64,000 nucleotides of DNA, taken from the NCBI RefSeq assembly GCF_000172075.1, contig NZ_ABIC01000024.1, forward strand, positions 1-64,000, given 5' to 3'. Each line of letters starts with the position of its first letter. Position 1 is the first letter of the stretch. Source of the stretch: Shewanella benthica KT99. GTDB lineage: Bacteria; Pseudomonadota; Gammaproteobacteria; Enterobacterales; Shewanellaceae. The position numbers and the translations under genes are program-made. The notes under the pieces are model-generated. The model was not told the DNA's origin. It saw nothing but the letters and a program-made list of their open reading frames with translations, and did not search any database. Of the stretch, positions 1 through 9,375 are shown in pieces.

Positions 1-114
1 GTCAGGTTTTTAACCACATAATAAGCGCTCAATCAAAAAATGAAGCCGCAGTGTAAGACATTGTCACTCTCTGGTAAACCTGAAAATACTTATGAATATG
101 GCAGGGTTCAGGAT

Positions 115-132
115 AATTCATAAAACTGTCAC
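115..132 (+). promoter_or_regulatory. Pho box upstream of porin
   Basis: The sequence reads AATTCAT-AAAA-CTGTCAC. The second half-site is a perfect 7-mer of the PhoB consensus (CTGTCAT, 4-nt AT-rich spacer, CTGTCAC) and the first half is degenerate. It lies about 180 bp before the porin start, and phoB-phoR and pstS follow directly, so PhoB activation is the natural reading. This is inferred from motif and context only. Confidence 0.6.
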
Positions 133-311
133 ATTAAAAATGTGTTGCTCTGTAGACCTTGATGTATATGGGGTTTATTTTTATTTTTCCTCTTAGTTTC
201 TGGTTTTTATGAAAATTGTTCTAGATTGAAATAAAACTGCAACAGAAACATTGCAAACTTCCGCCCGTCCAAACCAATAACCCAGACGAACAGATACGTC
301 GAAAGGATTAA

Positions 312-1268
312 ATGATGAACGTTTTTTGTAAAACTTTACTCGCTTCTGCGCTTGCTACTGCTACTCTAGCTTCTGCACATGCGGCAGATCCTCTCACTGT
401 CTACGGTAAGTTGAACATCACGGCTCAGTCTAATGATGTTAACGGTGATTCAGAGACTAGGATTCAAAGTAACGCGTCACGTTTTGGTGTGAAGGGAGCG
501 TTCGAGCTTAGCAGCTCGTTAGAGGTGTTTTATACTATCGAGTATGAAGTTGATACCGGTGATGACGACAAAGAGAATTTCAAGGCACGTAACCAATTTG
601 TGGGTCTACGAGGCGGTTTCGGTTCAATTGCTGTGGGTCGTAACGATACTATGCTTAAACAGTCCCAAGGTAAAATTGACCTGTTTAACGATATGTCTGG
701 CGATATCAAGAAGCTATTTAAGGGCGAAAATCGCCTGGCCCAGACCGCCACGTATGTCACGCCTTCTTTCAGTGGTGTTAAGTTTGGTGTGACTTATGTG
801 GCAAGTGCTGACAGTGCTCAGTTAGAGCAAGATGGTTACAGTTTGGCGGCCATGTATGGTGACAAGGGCCTTAAGAAGTCACCTATCTATGCCTCTATCG
901 CCTATGACTCAGACGTCAAAGGCTACCAAGTCGCTCGTGCAACTGTTCAGGGCAAGATTGCCGGATTTAAACTTGGCGCCATGTACCAACAGGAAGAGAA
1001 GGTTTATGCATACGACAATAATGTGGTTAATCCTTTCGATGGTGACAGCTACACAGGTTACCTGCTAAGCGCGTCTTACACTATCGATGCCATCGTGCTT
1101 AAAACTCAGTATCAGGACATGGAAAACAAGGGTGATTCATGGTCTGTGGGCGCCGATTACAAACTCGGTAAGCCGACTAAGCTTATTGCTTTCTACACTA
1201 ATCGTTCATATGAAAATATTGAAAACGATGACAAATTCCTCGGTCTTGGCATCGAACATAAGTTCTAA
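312..1268 (+). CDS. Outer-membrane porin, likely phosphate-regulated
   Basis: The 318-residue protein starts with a signal peptide ending near AHA (residues 22-24). It continues as a Gram-negative general porin (porin_4 type): the mature part opens with LTVYGKLNI, alternating beta strands run throughout, and the chain ends in a terminal Phe (EHKF), the usual BAM recognition signal. AAAGGA precedes ATG 312; a second ATG follows at once. It should form a trimeric channel in the outer membrane. A Pho box upstream and phoB just downstream suggest induction under phosphate limitation, as for PhoE, but anion selectivity cannot be read from the sequence. Confidence 0.88.
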   Translation: MMNVFCKTLLASALATATLASAHAADPLTVYGKLNITAQSNDVNGDSETRIQSNASRFGVKGAFELSSSLEVFYTIEYEVDTGDDDKENFKARNQFVGLRGGFGSIAVGRNDTMLKQSQGKIDLFNDMSGDIKKLFKGENRLAQTATYVTPSFSGVKFGVTYVASADSAQLEQDGYSLAAMYGDKGLKKSPIYASIAYDSDVKGYQVARATVQGKIAGFKLGAMYQQEEKVYAYDNNVVNPFDGDSYTGYLLSASYTIDAIVLKTQYQDMENKGDSWSVGADYKLGKPTKLIAFYTNRSYENIENDDKFLGLGIEHKF

Positions 1269-1297
1269 TTGTGCTGATTAAAGAACAACGCGAGAAC

Positions 1298-1323
1298 AAG
1301 GAGGCTTAGGCCTCCTTTTTTTA
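1298..1323 (+). terminator. Rho-independent terminator after porin
   Basis: The stem AAGGAGGC / GCCTCCTT with loop TTAG is followed by a T tract. It sits 30 bp after the porin stop and separates the porin from phoB. Confidence 0.88.
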
Positions 1324-1403
1324 TGCTGAATTTTTACCCGTTTATACAAGTTTTATAACAATAATCTGCACTTTATGACAATATAAGCCAGCCGATCATA
1401 ATT

Positions 1404-1421
1404 TTGTAATAAAACTGACGC
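1404..1421 (+). promoter_or_regulatory. Weak Pho box upstream of phoB
   Basis: TTGTAAT-AAAA-CTGACGC matches five of seven positions in each half of the PhoB consensus, with an A4 spacer. It is 40 bp before the phoB start, consistent with the autoregulation known for phoBR operons. Confidence 0.5.
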
Positions 1422-1461
1422 AATAATAGATGCGCGAACATTCACTGACAGAAGATTGCAT

Positions 1462-2151
1462 ATGACTGCTAAGATATTAATTGTTGAAGATGAGTTAGCT
1501 ATCCGAGAGATGCTGAAATTTGTTCTAGAGCAACATGGTTTTACCACTACATCGGCTGAAGATTTCGATTCCGCACTAAACATGATATCGGAGCCGTATC
1601 CCGATCTTATTTTATTAGATTGGATGTTTCCTGGCGGCAGCGGAATCCAACTGGCAAAGCGTCTGCGTCAGGATGAGTTTACTCGTCGGATCCCTATCAT
1701 CATGCTCACGGCGCGTGGTGAAGAGGAAGATAAGGTGCGTGGCCTGGAAGTGGGCGCCGACGACTACATCACTAAGCCTTTCTCTCCGAAAGAGTTAGTG
1801 GCTAGAATCAAGGCTGTGCTACGCCGCAGCTCTCCTACCAGCTCAGAAGAACCTATAGATGTTCAGGGGCTTATGTTAGACCCTGTCAGTCACAGAGTGA
1901 CCGTAGGGGATCAGGTATTGGAAATGGGGCCGACAGAATTCAGGTTACTGCATTTTTTTATGACTCATCCTGAGCGAGTCTACAGTCGTGAGCAGTTACT
2001 CGATAATGTTTGGGGCACCAATGTCTATGTAGAAGACAGAACGGTCGATGTGCATATCAGGCGTCTGCGTAAGGCGATTGAGCCATCTGAACACGATCAT
2101 TTGATTCAAACGGTTCGCGGTGCGGGTTACCGATTCTCAACGAGACTGTAA
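1462..2151 (+). CDS. phoB: Phosphate regulon response regulator PhoB
   Basis: This is an OmpR/PhoB-family response regulator of 229 aa when started at ATG 1462; the TTG two codons earlier is less likely. The receiver domain covers residues 1-120, with acidic E9/D10, phosphoacceptor D53 (LLDWMFPG) and the KPF switch lysine. The C-terminal winged helix (about 130-229) ends with the VRGAGYRF signature. phoR follows 80 bp later and pstS is downstream, which supports PhoB rather than another OmpR paralogue. It activates Pho-box promoters when phosphorylated by PhoR. Confidence 0.95.
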   Translation: MTAKILIVEDELAIREMLKFVLEQHGFTTTSAEDFDSALNMISEPYPDLILLDWMFPGGSGIQLAKRLRQDEFTRRIPIIMLTARGEEEDKVRGLEVGADDYITKPFSPKELVARIKAVLRRSSPTSSEEPIDVQGLMLDPVSHRVTVGDQVLEMGPTEFRLLHFFMTHPERVYSREQLLDNVWGTNVYVEDRTVDVHIRRLRKAIEPSEHDHLIQTVRGAGYRFSTRL

Positions 2152-2233
2152 CTGAGCTTGAAAGCGTTAGGCACGAGATCTAATTTAGGTTATCTTGTGC
2201 CCGTCTCTTACCTATGGTTTCGATGCGATTTTT

Positions 2234-3541
2234 ATGTTTGATTCATATTCGGGTTATCGGCTGCTATCTCGGTTAGTCACTTATCTGGTGTTATGCTTTA
2301 TTCTTGGTCTGCTCCTGGGCGAGGTTGTCTGGGTTCTCCTGCTAGGGTCTCTGGCATTGCTGTTCTGGCATTATCGCCAGCTCTCCAAACTCAACTTCTG
2401 GTTATGGCGTGACAGAAGGCTAACCCCGCCCAATGGTCGCGGTAGTTGGGAAGGTGTCTTCAATGGTATTTATCGCCTGCAGGGGAAAAACCGTAAACGT
2501 GTTTCCCAATTAGCGTTTCTGCTTGGCCGCTTCAGGCAAGGTGCAGAGGCACTTCCCGATGCTGCTGTGGTGTTAGATTCTGAGCACAACATCATCTGGT
2601 GTAACAAGCTTGCCCAGCTGTTATTGGGTTTTGTCTGGCCACTGGATAGCGGCCAGAGAATCGATAACTTAATTCGTCATCCTGATTTTTCTAATTATTT
2701 GCAGAAAGCCGCCTATCAAGAGCCATTCGAGTTGGCATCGCCACTCTGTGAGGGACGCATCTTGGAGATCCGTATCATGGGCTATGGCTCGGGGCAGTTT
2801 CTGCTTATCGCCAGAGATATTACCCGGGTGAGGCAACTCGAGGGGATGCGTAAAGATTTTGTCGCTAACGTGTCTCACGAATTGAAAACCCCACTCACAG
2901 TGCTGCAAGGTTATCTGGAAATGATGCAGTCCATGGCAGAGCCAGGCTCGCCAAATGTTAAGGCGATTGAGCAGATGCAGCAACAAACCAATCGCATGCG
3001 CTCTATGGTCGAACAACTCTTAGTCCTGTCTAGGATAGAAGATTCAGTTGAATTGAATTTAAGCAATATCATCAATATGGACCATATGTTCGAGGTGTTA
3101 AAAGAGGAAGCTAACGCGCTGTCTCAGGGGGAATACCATCTAAGTTTTGCTTGTGAGCCTGACTATCATCTCTATGGTAATGAAATTGAGCTCAGGAGTG
3201 CTTGCTCTAACCTTATCTCTAATGCGATTCGATATACAGAGCCAGGTGGGCAGATAAGGGTATGTTGGCAACGAGTCGCGACAGGTGGCTTATTTAGTGT
3301 CACTGACAGTGGTGACGGTATTGCGCCCCAGCATATTGGCAGGTTAACCGAACGTTTTTATCGAGTGGACAGTGCCAGAACCCGTCAAAGAGGCGGTACG
3401 GGATTAGGCTTGGCCATCACTAAACATGCCCTGAGTAATCATCAGAGTGAGTTAATGATTGACAGTGAACTTGGTAAGGGCAGTACATTTAGCTTCGTTA
3501 TCCCGACTAATCTCATCGAAGGGACTCACCACAAAAATTAA
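2234..3541 (+). CDS. phoR: Phosphate regulon sensor histidine kinase PhoR
   Basis: The frame is open from TTG 2195, but ATG 2234 (MFDSYSGYRL) gives the usual PhoR N-terminus, with two closely spaced membrane segments and no periplasmic sensor (residues about 10-55). A PAS-like region follows, then the HisKA box with the phosphorylated His in NVSHELKTPLTVLQGY. The ATPase has an N box (NLISNAIRYT), a G1 box (DSGDGIAP) and a G2 box (GGTGLGLAI). It forms the phoBR operon and phosphorylates PhoB under phosphate starvation. Confidence 0.94.
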   Translation: MFDSYSGYRLLSRLVTYLVLCFILGLLLGEVVWVLLLGSLALLFWHYRQLSKLNFWLWRDRRLTPPNGRGSWEGVFNGIYRLQGKNRKRVSQLAFLLGRFRQGAEALPDAAVVLDSEHNIIWCNKLAQLLLGFVWPLDSGQRIDNLIRHPDFSNYLQKAAYQEPFELASPLCEGRILEIRIMGYGSGQFLLIARDITRVRQLEGMRKDFVANVSHELKTPLTVLQGYLEMMQSMAEPGSPNVKAIEQMQQQTNRMRSMVEQLLVLSRIEDSVELNLSNIINMDHMFEVLKEEANALSQGEYHLSFACEPDYHLYGNEIELRSACSNLISNAIRYTEPGGQIRVCWQRVATGGLFSVTDSGDGIAPQHIGRLTERFYRVDSARTRQRGGTGLGLAITKHALSNHQSELMIDSELGKGSTFSFVIPTNLIEGTHHKN

Positions 3542-3566
3542 ATAAGTGATTGGGCTCGTGAGTTCA

Positions 3567-3600
3567 TAAAAAAGCAGACCTTGAGTCTGCTTTTTTGCTT
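3567..3600 (+). terminator. Terminator after phoR
   Basis: AAGCAGACC-TTGA-GTCTGCTTTTTTG is a strong stem followed by T6, about 30 bp after the phoR stop. It ends the phoBR transcript. Confidence 0.88.
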
Positions 3601-3629
3601 TTATCATGCACATAAATAATAACTAGCTT

Positions 3630-3944
3630 ATACCATCCCATATAAGTATCTGGTCAGTTCAGAGGCTCTCGGTTTTTTCAATTCAAGGCGCATTGATGAG
3701 GAAATGGTATTCCCTTTTAAGTCAATGCAACACCGAAGTGGAAACACTGAGAGCCTCACACAGTGCGGGTTTCAAAGCCCTTTATGCTGCATTAGATACT
3801 TTTGATATAGAATAACTATTAGCTTCAAGCATCCGCAAGCCACATGGATGTGGTGAATCTCTATATTGCAGGAGCAATATAGAGACCTTGCCTACAGAGC
3901 TTTGAACTCCCGCTGAATTATCAGATACTTACTCGGAATGGTAT
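3630..3944. repeat. MITE-like non-coding element with imperfect terminal inverted repeats
   Basis: A 315-bp non-coding stretch between phoR and pstS. Its ends are imperfect inverted repeats of about 32 bp, both starting ATACCATYCC and sharing TAAGTATCTG. The left part (3656-3760, with the core CAAGGCGCATTG and TATTCCCTTTTAAG) is homologous to a second copy at about 54115-54245 in the opposite orientation. No ORF is visible inside. It looks like a non-autonomous, palindromic-ended dispersed repeat; a structured RNA is the alternative. Confidence 0.6.
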
Positions 3945-3974
3945 TAGACATTAAAAATTCACTTAAAACGCACA

Positions 3975-3992
3975 TTGTCATCTAAGTGTCAC
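3975..3992 (+). promoter_or_regulatory. Pho box upstream of pstS
   Basis: TTGTCAT-CTAA-GTGTCAC is close to the PhoB direct-repeat consensus in both halves. It lies about 100 bp before ATG 4091. An upstream GTG-initiated extension of the frame (from 3986) would overlap this box, which argues against that start. Confidence 0.75.
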
Positions 3993-4090
3993 ACCAGAGT
4001 AATAGACTTGTCATCATAGAAACAGATACTGGCTGCAACTTAAATGTTAATTCAATTAATGAGCAAGTACGCTTAACACTGGAGCAAAGA

Positions 4091-5062
4091 ATGAAACTGA
4101 AACAGCTTGTCGGCGCGGTTAGTTTAACAGCCGCTAGTTTATTCTCTGCAGCATCAATCGCTGCAATCGATCCGTCACTACCTGTTTATGAAAAAACAAG
4201 CGGCGTATCGGGTACCCTATCTTCTGTAGGCTCAGATACTCTGGCTAACATGATGACACTTTGGGCCGAAGAGTTTAAAGAGATGTATCCTAACGTGAAC
4301 ATCCAAATTCAAGCGGCTGGCTCTTCTACTGCGCCTCCAGCGCTCACGGAAGGGACGTCTCAATTCGGTCCTATGAGCCGCAAGATGAAGCCTAATGAAG
4401 TTGAAGCGTTCGAGAAGCATTATGGCTACCAGCCTACGGTGATTCGTGTCGCTATCGATGCCTTAGCGGTATTTGTTCATAAAGATAACCCAATTAAAGG
4501 CCTGAGCATCGAACAGATTGACAACATCTTCTCGGCGACGCATAAATGTGGTGGCAGCGAAGTTAAACGTTGGGGCGACTTGGGTCTGGAAGGTAGTTGG
4601 TTTGCTCGTGATGTACAGCTTTATGGTCGTAATTCAGTATCGGGTACTTATGGTTACTTCAAGAAGAAAGCATTGTGTAAAGGTGATTTCAAGGCGAATG
4701 TGAATGAGCAACCAGGTTCTGCATCTGTGGTTCAATCTGTGTCTCAGTCACTCAATGCCATAGGTTACTCGGGTATCGGCTACAAGACTGCTGGTGTGAG
4801 GGCGGTGGCCATTGCGAAGAAGGGGACTAAGTATATCGAAGCAAATGCGGCCAATGCGGCAAGTGGTGTTTACCCATTATCTCGTTATCTTTATATTTAT
4901 GTGAACAAGCATCCGAACAAAGAACTATCACCAATGGACCGTGAATTCTTGAAGTTTGCATTGTCCAAGCAAGGTCAGCAAATCGTAGAGAAAGATGGTT
5001 ATGTGCCATTACCACGTAGTGTGACAGCTAAAGATTTAGCCAAAGTGGGCATTCGCCTTTAA
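4091..5062 (+). CDS. pstS: Phosphate ABC transporter substrate-binding protein PstS
   Basis: With the start at ATG 4091 (GGAG 7 nt upstream) the product is 323 aa. It has a clean signal peptide cleaved near SIAAIDPS, and the upstream extension would bury that signal. The mature part has PstS/SphX features: [12 protein letters not shown] near the N-terminus, the phosphate-loop region [18 protein letters not shown], and a later [13 protein letters not shown] loop. It binds periplasmic phosphate for the PstCAB importer. No pstCAB genes follow; a terminator comes 40 bp after the stop, so this pstS is monocistronic. Confidence 0.93.
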   Translation: MKLKQLVGAVSLTAASLFSAASIAAIDPSLPVYEKTSGVSGTLSSVGSDTLANMMTLWAEEFKEMYPNVNIQIQAAGSSTAPPALTEGTSQFGPMSRKMKPNEVEAFEKHYGYQPTVIRVAIDALAVFVHKDNPIKGLSIEQIDNIFSATHKCGGSEVKRWGDLGLEGSWFARDVQLYGRNSVSGTYGYFKKKALCKGDFKANVNEQPGSASVVQSVSQSLNAIGYSGIGYKTAGVRAVAIAKKGTKYIEANAANAASGVYPLSRYLYIYVNKHPNKELSPMDREFLKFALSKQGQQIVEKDGYVPLPRSVTAKDLAKVGIRL

Positions 5063-5097
5063 GTCTACAAGCTGCATATTGCTAGACTGATAATGTT

Positions 5098-5124
5098 AAA
5101 AAGGCCTCATCTGAGGCCTTTTTT
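5098..5124 (+). terminator. Terminator after pstS
   Basis: AAAAAGGCCTCA-TC-TGAGGCCTTTTTT is a 12-bp stem with flanking A and T tracts, so it can act on either strand. Confidence 0.92.
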
Positions 5125-5206
5125 GATCCTGTTTCTTACTGCAGTTCCTAGCTTCTAGGTTCTAGGATTAGCTTCTCAGCTCTTTACCGTTTCATGCAAA
5201 ATTCAA

Positions 5207-5380
5207 ACAAAAAAAAGCGACCTAATCGGGTCGCTACATGTTCCAAATTTGGAATAGGGTGACAGTTGCGCTAGAAACTATCTAAAAGGGAGTGATGATG
5301 AACAATGAAACGACTTCAATTTAACGTTAAACACAAGCCGATAATTCGGGTCATAGTGTCAGAGTGCCATTTATGCGGAT
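5207..5380 (-). ncRNA. Candidate small RNA or leader module, copy A
   Basis: There is no long ORF here. On the minus strand the stretch ends in an intrinsic terminator (stem AGCGACC/GGTCGCT then T9, at about 5209-5235). A core at 5282-5310 (TCTAAAAGGGAGTGATGATG on +) and a block at 5350-5368 (ATAGTGTCAGAGTG) resemble copy B at 8500-8580 in order and spacing. It lies downstream of the minus-strand peptidase gene. The alternative is a plus-strand leader: a good ribosome site with the 9-codon ORF MMNNETTSI. Only the paired conservation is direct evidence. Confidence 0.35.
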
Positions 5381-5452
5381 AGTTCATCTTTTATTGGAAA
5401 AAAGATAAAATATTTTCCAGCCCACTTTCTCCAACGTCTAAAATGAATAAGA

Positions 5453-6343
5453 TTAGCTGGTGAGTTCAACCAACCAGGTCTTAAATTCATCATCCATACT
5501 CGTGCCCCATTGCTTAACTAATGCCTGGTACCTTGGGTAGTCTCCCTTACGGGTGAAGGTGAGCATATTGTCGATTTTATCTTTGTGGTTTTCCATCATA
5601 AAGCGAACCGATAAATATCCCCAACGATAGACTCTGTCGGTGCCGCCATTTATCTCGTAGCCAGTATTAAATAGCTCACTCAGTGCGTACTCAGTATTGC
5701 CCAGTAGGGATTTTTTAGCCAAGTCGATAGCGGCTTGATTATCATCTCCTCGGGAGACATATTCACCTAATCCTTCACTCCACCAGATCAAATAGGGCAA
5801 GAGTGGTGCAGGCTTCGGGCAGTATTCTGGTGCACTGTGGGAGTCGTGCAGAGAGGCACAAAAATCACCATATAAGTTAAAGTGGCCATCCAGATAATGC
5901 ACATATTCATGGGCTAAGTTCCAAATCTGTCCCTTCTTTTCATAGGCGACAAATTCTGCCTGATTGTCTGCTTGGCCCGGTAAGCCTTCGAGGAACATAC
6001 CGCCATTGTCGCTGGGTACATCGAAGTGAGTGGTTACATACTGAGTGTAATCTTCGCGAGAATGATAGACGTTGGCTCGCATACTCATGTTGTTGTCGTT
6101 GGCGACAGGCTTACCTTGGGTACCAAATAGCTGATGAAATTTAGCTTCTTGTTTGCCCATTAGCGTACAAGCCTCGGCTATCTGCTCTGTTGTTAGGGCT
6201 TGTGAACGTATGACTATGGTGTCACTACAGGCATGATTTTGAGATAAAACCGCGGCTAAACTGGTTGGATCTTCTTCAATCGATGAATGGCAGGCACTTA
6301 GGCTAAGCAGACCCGTTAATGATAAAAGTTTAAACGTTTGCAC
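5453..6343 (-). CDS. Lipoprotein with M9 (collagenase)-like zinc peptidase domain
   Basis: The N-terminus is a lipoprotein signal with lipobox LSAC (Cys about 18), so the product should be an envelope-anchored protein of 296 aa. The zinc motif HEYVHYLDGHF (about residues 147-157) and the downstream WWSEGLGEYVSRG match the catalytic core of M9A collagenases of Vibrio type (HExxH plus a distal Glu). The collagen-binding and PKD domains of those enzymes are absent. It is therefore a stand-alone catalytic domain of unknown substrate. It appears monocistronic; the only minus-strand terminator seen is about 220 bp downstream. Confidence 0.75.
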   Translation of the reverse strand: MQTFKLLSLTGLLSLSACHSSIEEDPTSLAAVLSQNHACSDTIVIRSQALTTEQIAEACTLMGKQEAKFHQLFGTQGKPVANDNNMSMRANVYHSREDYTQYVTTHFDVPSDNGGMFLEGLPGQADNQAEFVAYEKKGQIWNLAHEYVHYLDGHFNLYGDFCASLHDSHSAPEYCPKPAPLLPYLIWWSEGLGEYVSRGDDNQAAIDLAKKSLLGNTEYALSELFNTGYEINGGTDRVYRWGYLSVRFMMENHKDKIDNMLTFTRKGDYPRYQALVKQWGTSMDDEFKTWLVELTS

Positions 6344-6562
6344 GGCGTGTTCCCTCGAAATGTGTTTTTGTATACAATATCCTCAAGTGTTTCATCTAAG
6401 TTAAATGAAGTCAATTGCAATGACACGTTCACCGGCAGTGTTTAAGATAATCATTAATATTGGTGGTATGTGTTATCGATGATATTAAACTTTATATACA
6501 TGTGTCAGGCTATTTATATTTGATGCCTCAAGTTAATTCGTAATGACTAAAAGGAAATTATA

Positions 6563-8353
6563 TTGTCAAATCAATGGGATAATAATCGTGACTATCATTC
6601 ATTTGCTAATGTCGATGAAATTAGAGTCAAGCATTTAGCATTAGATCTCGAAGTCGATTTTGCTGCTAAACAGTTAACAGGTGTTGCCGAGTTAACGCTG
6701 GATTATATCGATACCAGTTGTCGTCATTTATGGTTAGATCTTCGCGATCTCACCATACTGGAGGTACGGGATGATAAGGATGATGCCTTAACATTTAGTA
6801 TTGATAAACACGACCTCATATTAGGCGAGAGACTTAATATTTCTCTGCTGAGCCAGACTGCAAGTGTGAAGCTGTATTATCAGACCTCACCCAATGCCCA
6901 AGGTCTGCAATGGTTAACTCCAGAGCAAACCAGTGGTAAGTCTTTGCCATTTCTATTCAGCCAATCTCAGCCCGTTAATGCCAGAAGTTGGATCCCCTTG
7001 CAAGATAGCCCTAAGGCCCGCATCACGTTCGAGGCAATTGTTAAGGTGCCTGTTGGCATGCGGGCTGTGATGAGTGCCATGAACGATGCGACGGCGAGTC
7101 TGGATGGGGAGTTCTCTTTCTTTATGGAGAAATCCATGCCGACTCATCTCTTGGCCATAGCGGTGGGAGATCTCGCCTTCGGTAAAATAGGCGATCGTAC
7201 CGGGGTCTATGCTGAGCCCGAAGTGTTAGATGCAGCGGTCAAAGAGTTTGAAGATACCGAGCTGATGGTAGAAATCGCCGAGTCTCTGCTGGGGCCTTAT
7301 CCCTGGGGGCGTTATGACATGATAGTCTTGCCACCTAGTTTCCCCTTTGGTGGCATGGAAAACCCTCGCTTGGCATTTATTACGCCGACCCTGATCGCAG
7401 GAGACAAGAGTCTGGTGTCTACCGTGGCTCATGAGTTGGCCCACTCCTGGACTGGAAACCTTGTCAGTAATGCCACCTGGCGAGATCTTTGGCTCAATGA
7501 GGGCTTTACCACCTATTTTACTAATCGTATCGTCGAGGCTGTGTTTGGTAAAGAGCAAGCCGAGTTGGAATTGGTATTGGAATATGGTCGCTTGAAGGAG
7601 GAGCTGGCAGCCACTGAACTCGCCGAACAGAACTTGCCAGCCAATGTGCAGACACAAGATCCCAATGAGGCCTTCAATCGTTTCACTTATGATAAGGCGT
7701 CCATGTTTGTCCATGATCTGGAGCGCCGCTTGGGTCGTGAGGCATTCGATAAGTTTCTTTATACCTATGTGCAGCACTTTGCATTCGAGGCGATAACCAC
7801 AGAAACATTTATCGAATATGCCAAGCAGACGCTACTCGTTGAACATGGTGATAAGCTCAGCGAGGCTGAGTTGCTGGAATGGGTCTATGGTTGTGGCATG
7901 CCAGACTGGTTTACTGCGCCGGTATCAAACAGTTTAGATAAAGTCGAAGCAGGCATAGAGTCTTGGCTACAAGGTACACCAGCAAGCTCGTTAGAGACTG
8001 ATAGCTGGCGGGTTCATCATTGGCAGTACTTCTTAAATTCACTGCCTGAGGCACTGAGTCAAGAGCAGCTGATGGAGTTAGATGAATGCTTTAACCTGAC
8101 TCAATCGACTAACGCAGAAATTGCCTGTGATTGGTTTAGGGTGGCTATCCGTAATCACTACGATCCTGTATTACCTGCATTGAGTGATTATCTTATTCGT
8201 ATTGGTCGAGGTAAGTTTGTCAGACCACTCTACTCTGAGTTGCTAATAGCCGGCTATGAGACCGAAATTAAGCAGATCTATAGCCAGGCGAGAGTGGGCT
8301 ATCATCCATCGATCGTGGTTCAGTTAGATAAAAGTTTAAATTTTAAAAGCTAG
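6563..8353 (+). CDS. M1 family aminopeptidase (leukotriene A4 hydrolase/cold-active type)
   Basis: The 596-aa product uses TTG 6563, preceded by AAAGGA at a good distance; no in-frame ATG gives a full domain. M1 signatures are intact: substrate-anchoring GGMENPRLAF, zinc site HELAHSWTGN, and the third ligand in WLNEGFTTYFTN. The length and the C-terminal helical domain fit the LTA4H-like cold-active aminopeptidases known from Colwellia. There is no signal peptide, so it is cytoplasmic. It should release N-terminal residues from peptides. It is a single-gene unit on the plus strand. Confidence 0.9.
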   Translation: MSNQWDNNRDYHSFANVDEIRVKHLALDLEVDFAAKQLTGVAELTLDYIDTSCRHLWLDLRDLTILEVRDDKDDALTFSIDKHDLILGERLNISLLSQTASVKLYYQTSPNAQGLQWLTPEQTSGKSLPFLFSQSQPVNARSWIPLQDSPKARITFEAIVKVPVGMRAVMSAMNDATASLDGEFSFFMEKSMPTHLLAIAVGDLAFGKIGDRTGVYAEPEVLDAAVKEFEDTELMVEIAESLLGPYPWGRYDMIVLPPSFPFGGMENPRLAFITPTLIAGDKSLVSTVAHELAHSWTGNLVSNATWRDLWLNEGFTTYFTNRIVEAVFGKEQAELELVLEYGRLKEELAATELAEQNLPANVQTQDPNEAFNRFTYDKASMFVHDLERRLGREAFDKFLYTYVQHFAFEAITTETFIEYAKQTLLVEHGDKLSEAELLEWVYGCGMPDWFTAPVSNSLDKVEAGIESWLQGTPASSLETDSWRVHHWQYFLNSLPEALSQEQLMELDECFNLTQSTNAEIACDWFRVAIRNHYDPVLPALSDYLIRIGRGKFVRPLYSELLIAGYETEIKQIYSQARVGYHPSIVVQLDKSLNFKS

Positions 8354-8375
8354 TTATTTTAACAATTATTTAAAT

Positions 8376-8600
8376 AAGCAAAAAAAATGGCACCTCAATG
8401 AGGTGCCAAACATTCTTAATAGAATAAGTTCTGAACTGGTAAGCACTAAGCGCTAGCAAATTAACTTAACTTACCTTTCAGTTGAGAGCTCATTGAGCCC
8501 TCTAACAGGGAGGTGATGAACCATGATGAAAACATGAAACAAGTTACACTCAACTTGCTTCATATAGTCAGAGTCACTATCTCGAACAAAGTTCACTACA
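8376..8600 (-). ncRNA. Candidate small RNA or leader module, copy B
   Basis: On the minus strand this ends in a terminator (stem GGCACCTCA/TGAGGTGCC then T8, at 8380-8407). The core at 8500-8530 on the plus strand (TCTAACAGGGAGGTGATGAA) contains a full Shine-Dalgarno-like GGAGGTGAT, so a minus-strand RNA would carry its complement AUCACCUCC. A hairpin (CAAGTT/AACTTG) follows at 8539-8556. The core and the block ATAGTCAGAGTCACT resemble copy A. It is downstream of the NYN gene on the same strand. A plus-strand leader encoding MMKT is the alternative. Confidence 0.35.
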
Positions 8601-8720
8601 GATGATAAATAAATCTAACTTTCAATTTTTTTATGATGAATTAAAGTGATCTTATCTGGTTAACTCATTGTTTTGCATTGTGAATTACGACTTCATTTTT
8701 TAATCGTTTTTTCTTCTGCG

Positions 8721-9200
8721 TTAAAGCAGTAAAGCCTCATCGATTTCAATAAATTTGCAACTGGCATCGATAAGAGACTTGGCGGTTAAGGCCGGGACTC
8801 CATAGACCTGAGTATCGACGCCATACTTTTGATAAATCTTGAGCATGAGTAAGTCGAAATCACCATCGCCGGAGAGCAGGATGATAGTATCCACTTCCGC
8901 AGCCGCCTCCATCACATCGATGGCTATCCCCACGTCCCAATCGCCTTTTGCCGAGCCATCACTGCGCTGAATAAATGGTTTTAGCTTAATATCGAAGCCT
9001 ATGTGTTTGAGTGCATCCTGAAATTTAAGCTGACCTTCGTCGCCTTTATGAATAGCGTAGGCCGTGGCTGAGACAATGTCTCCTTTATGGCCAATGTGTT
9101 GCCATAGTTTACGGTAGTTAAACTGGCGGCCATAGGCCTGACGACAGGTGTAGTAGATATTCTGTACATCGACGAAGATGGCTATTTTCTTATTTGTCAT
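8721..9200 (-). CDS. NYN domain protein (LabA/DUF88 family)
   Basis: This is a compact 159-aa PIN-like NYN domain. It has the N-terminal acidic motif IAIFVDVQNIYYT, then KGDWDVGIAIDVM and the GDGDFDLLM motif, which supply the conserved Asp cluster expected to bind metal. Family members are predicted, and some shown, to be ribonucleases; the target is not predictable. It has no signal peptide, and no operon partner is seen. Confidence 0.88.
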   Translation of the reverse strand: MTNKKIAIFVDVQNIYYTCRQAYGRQFNYRKLWQHIGHKGDIVSATAYAIHKGDEGQLKFQDALKHIGFDIKLKPFIQRSDGSAKGDWDVGIAIDVMEAAAEVDTIILLSGDGDFDLLMLKIYQKYGVDTQVYGVPALTAKSLIDASCKFIEIDEALLL

Positions 9201-9375
9201 GCTAAACTTCCTGATAATCTATTTGTTGGTTCTCGTGCAACTGTTATTATCTATTAAACTGATAATTTAGTGTTTAATTTTTTTGGTGAGCGATTAATAC
9301 GCATGGTGAGTCTATTCCATTATGTGTACTAATCACCTATTGAACTTAGATTAAAACGCGTAAAAGGTAACCAGG

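Noticed and set aside
3986-4090. Upstream GTG extension of pstS by 35 codons
   Set aside because: It overlaps the Pho box and would place the signal peptide internally; ATG 4091 has GGAG and a proper signal sequence.
7226-7777. 183-codon minus-strand frame in the M1 aminopeptidase gene
   Set aside because: The catalytic motifs of the aminopeptidase lie in the same DNA on the plus strand; the reverse frame has no similarity.
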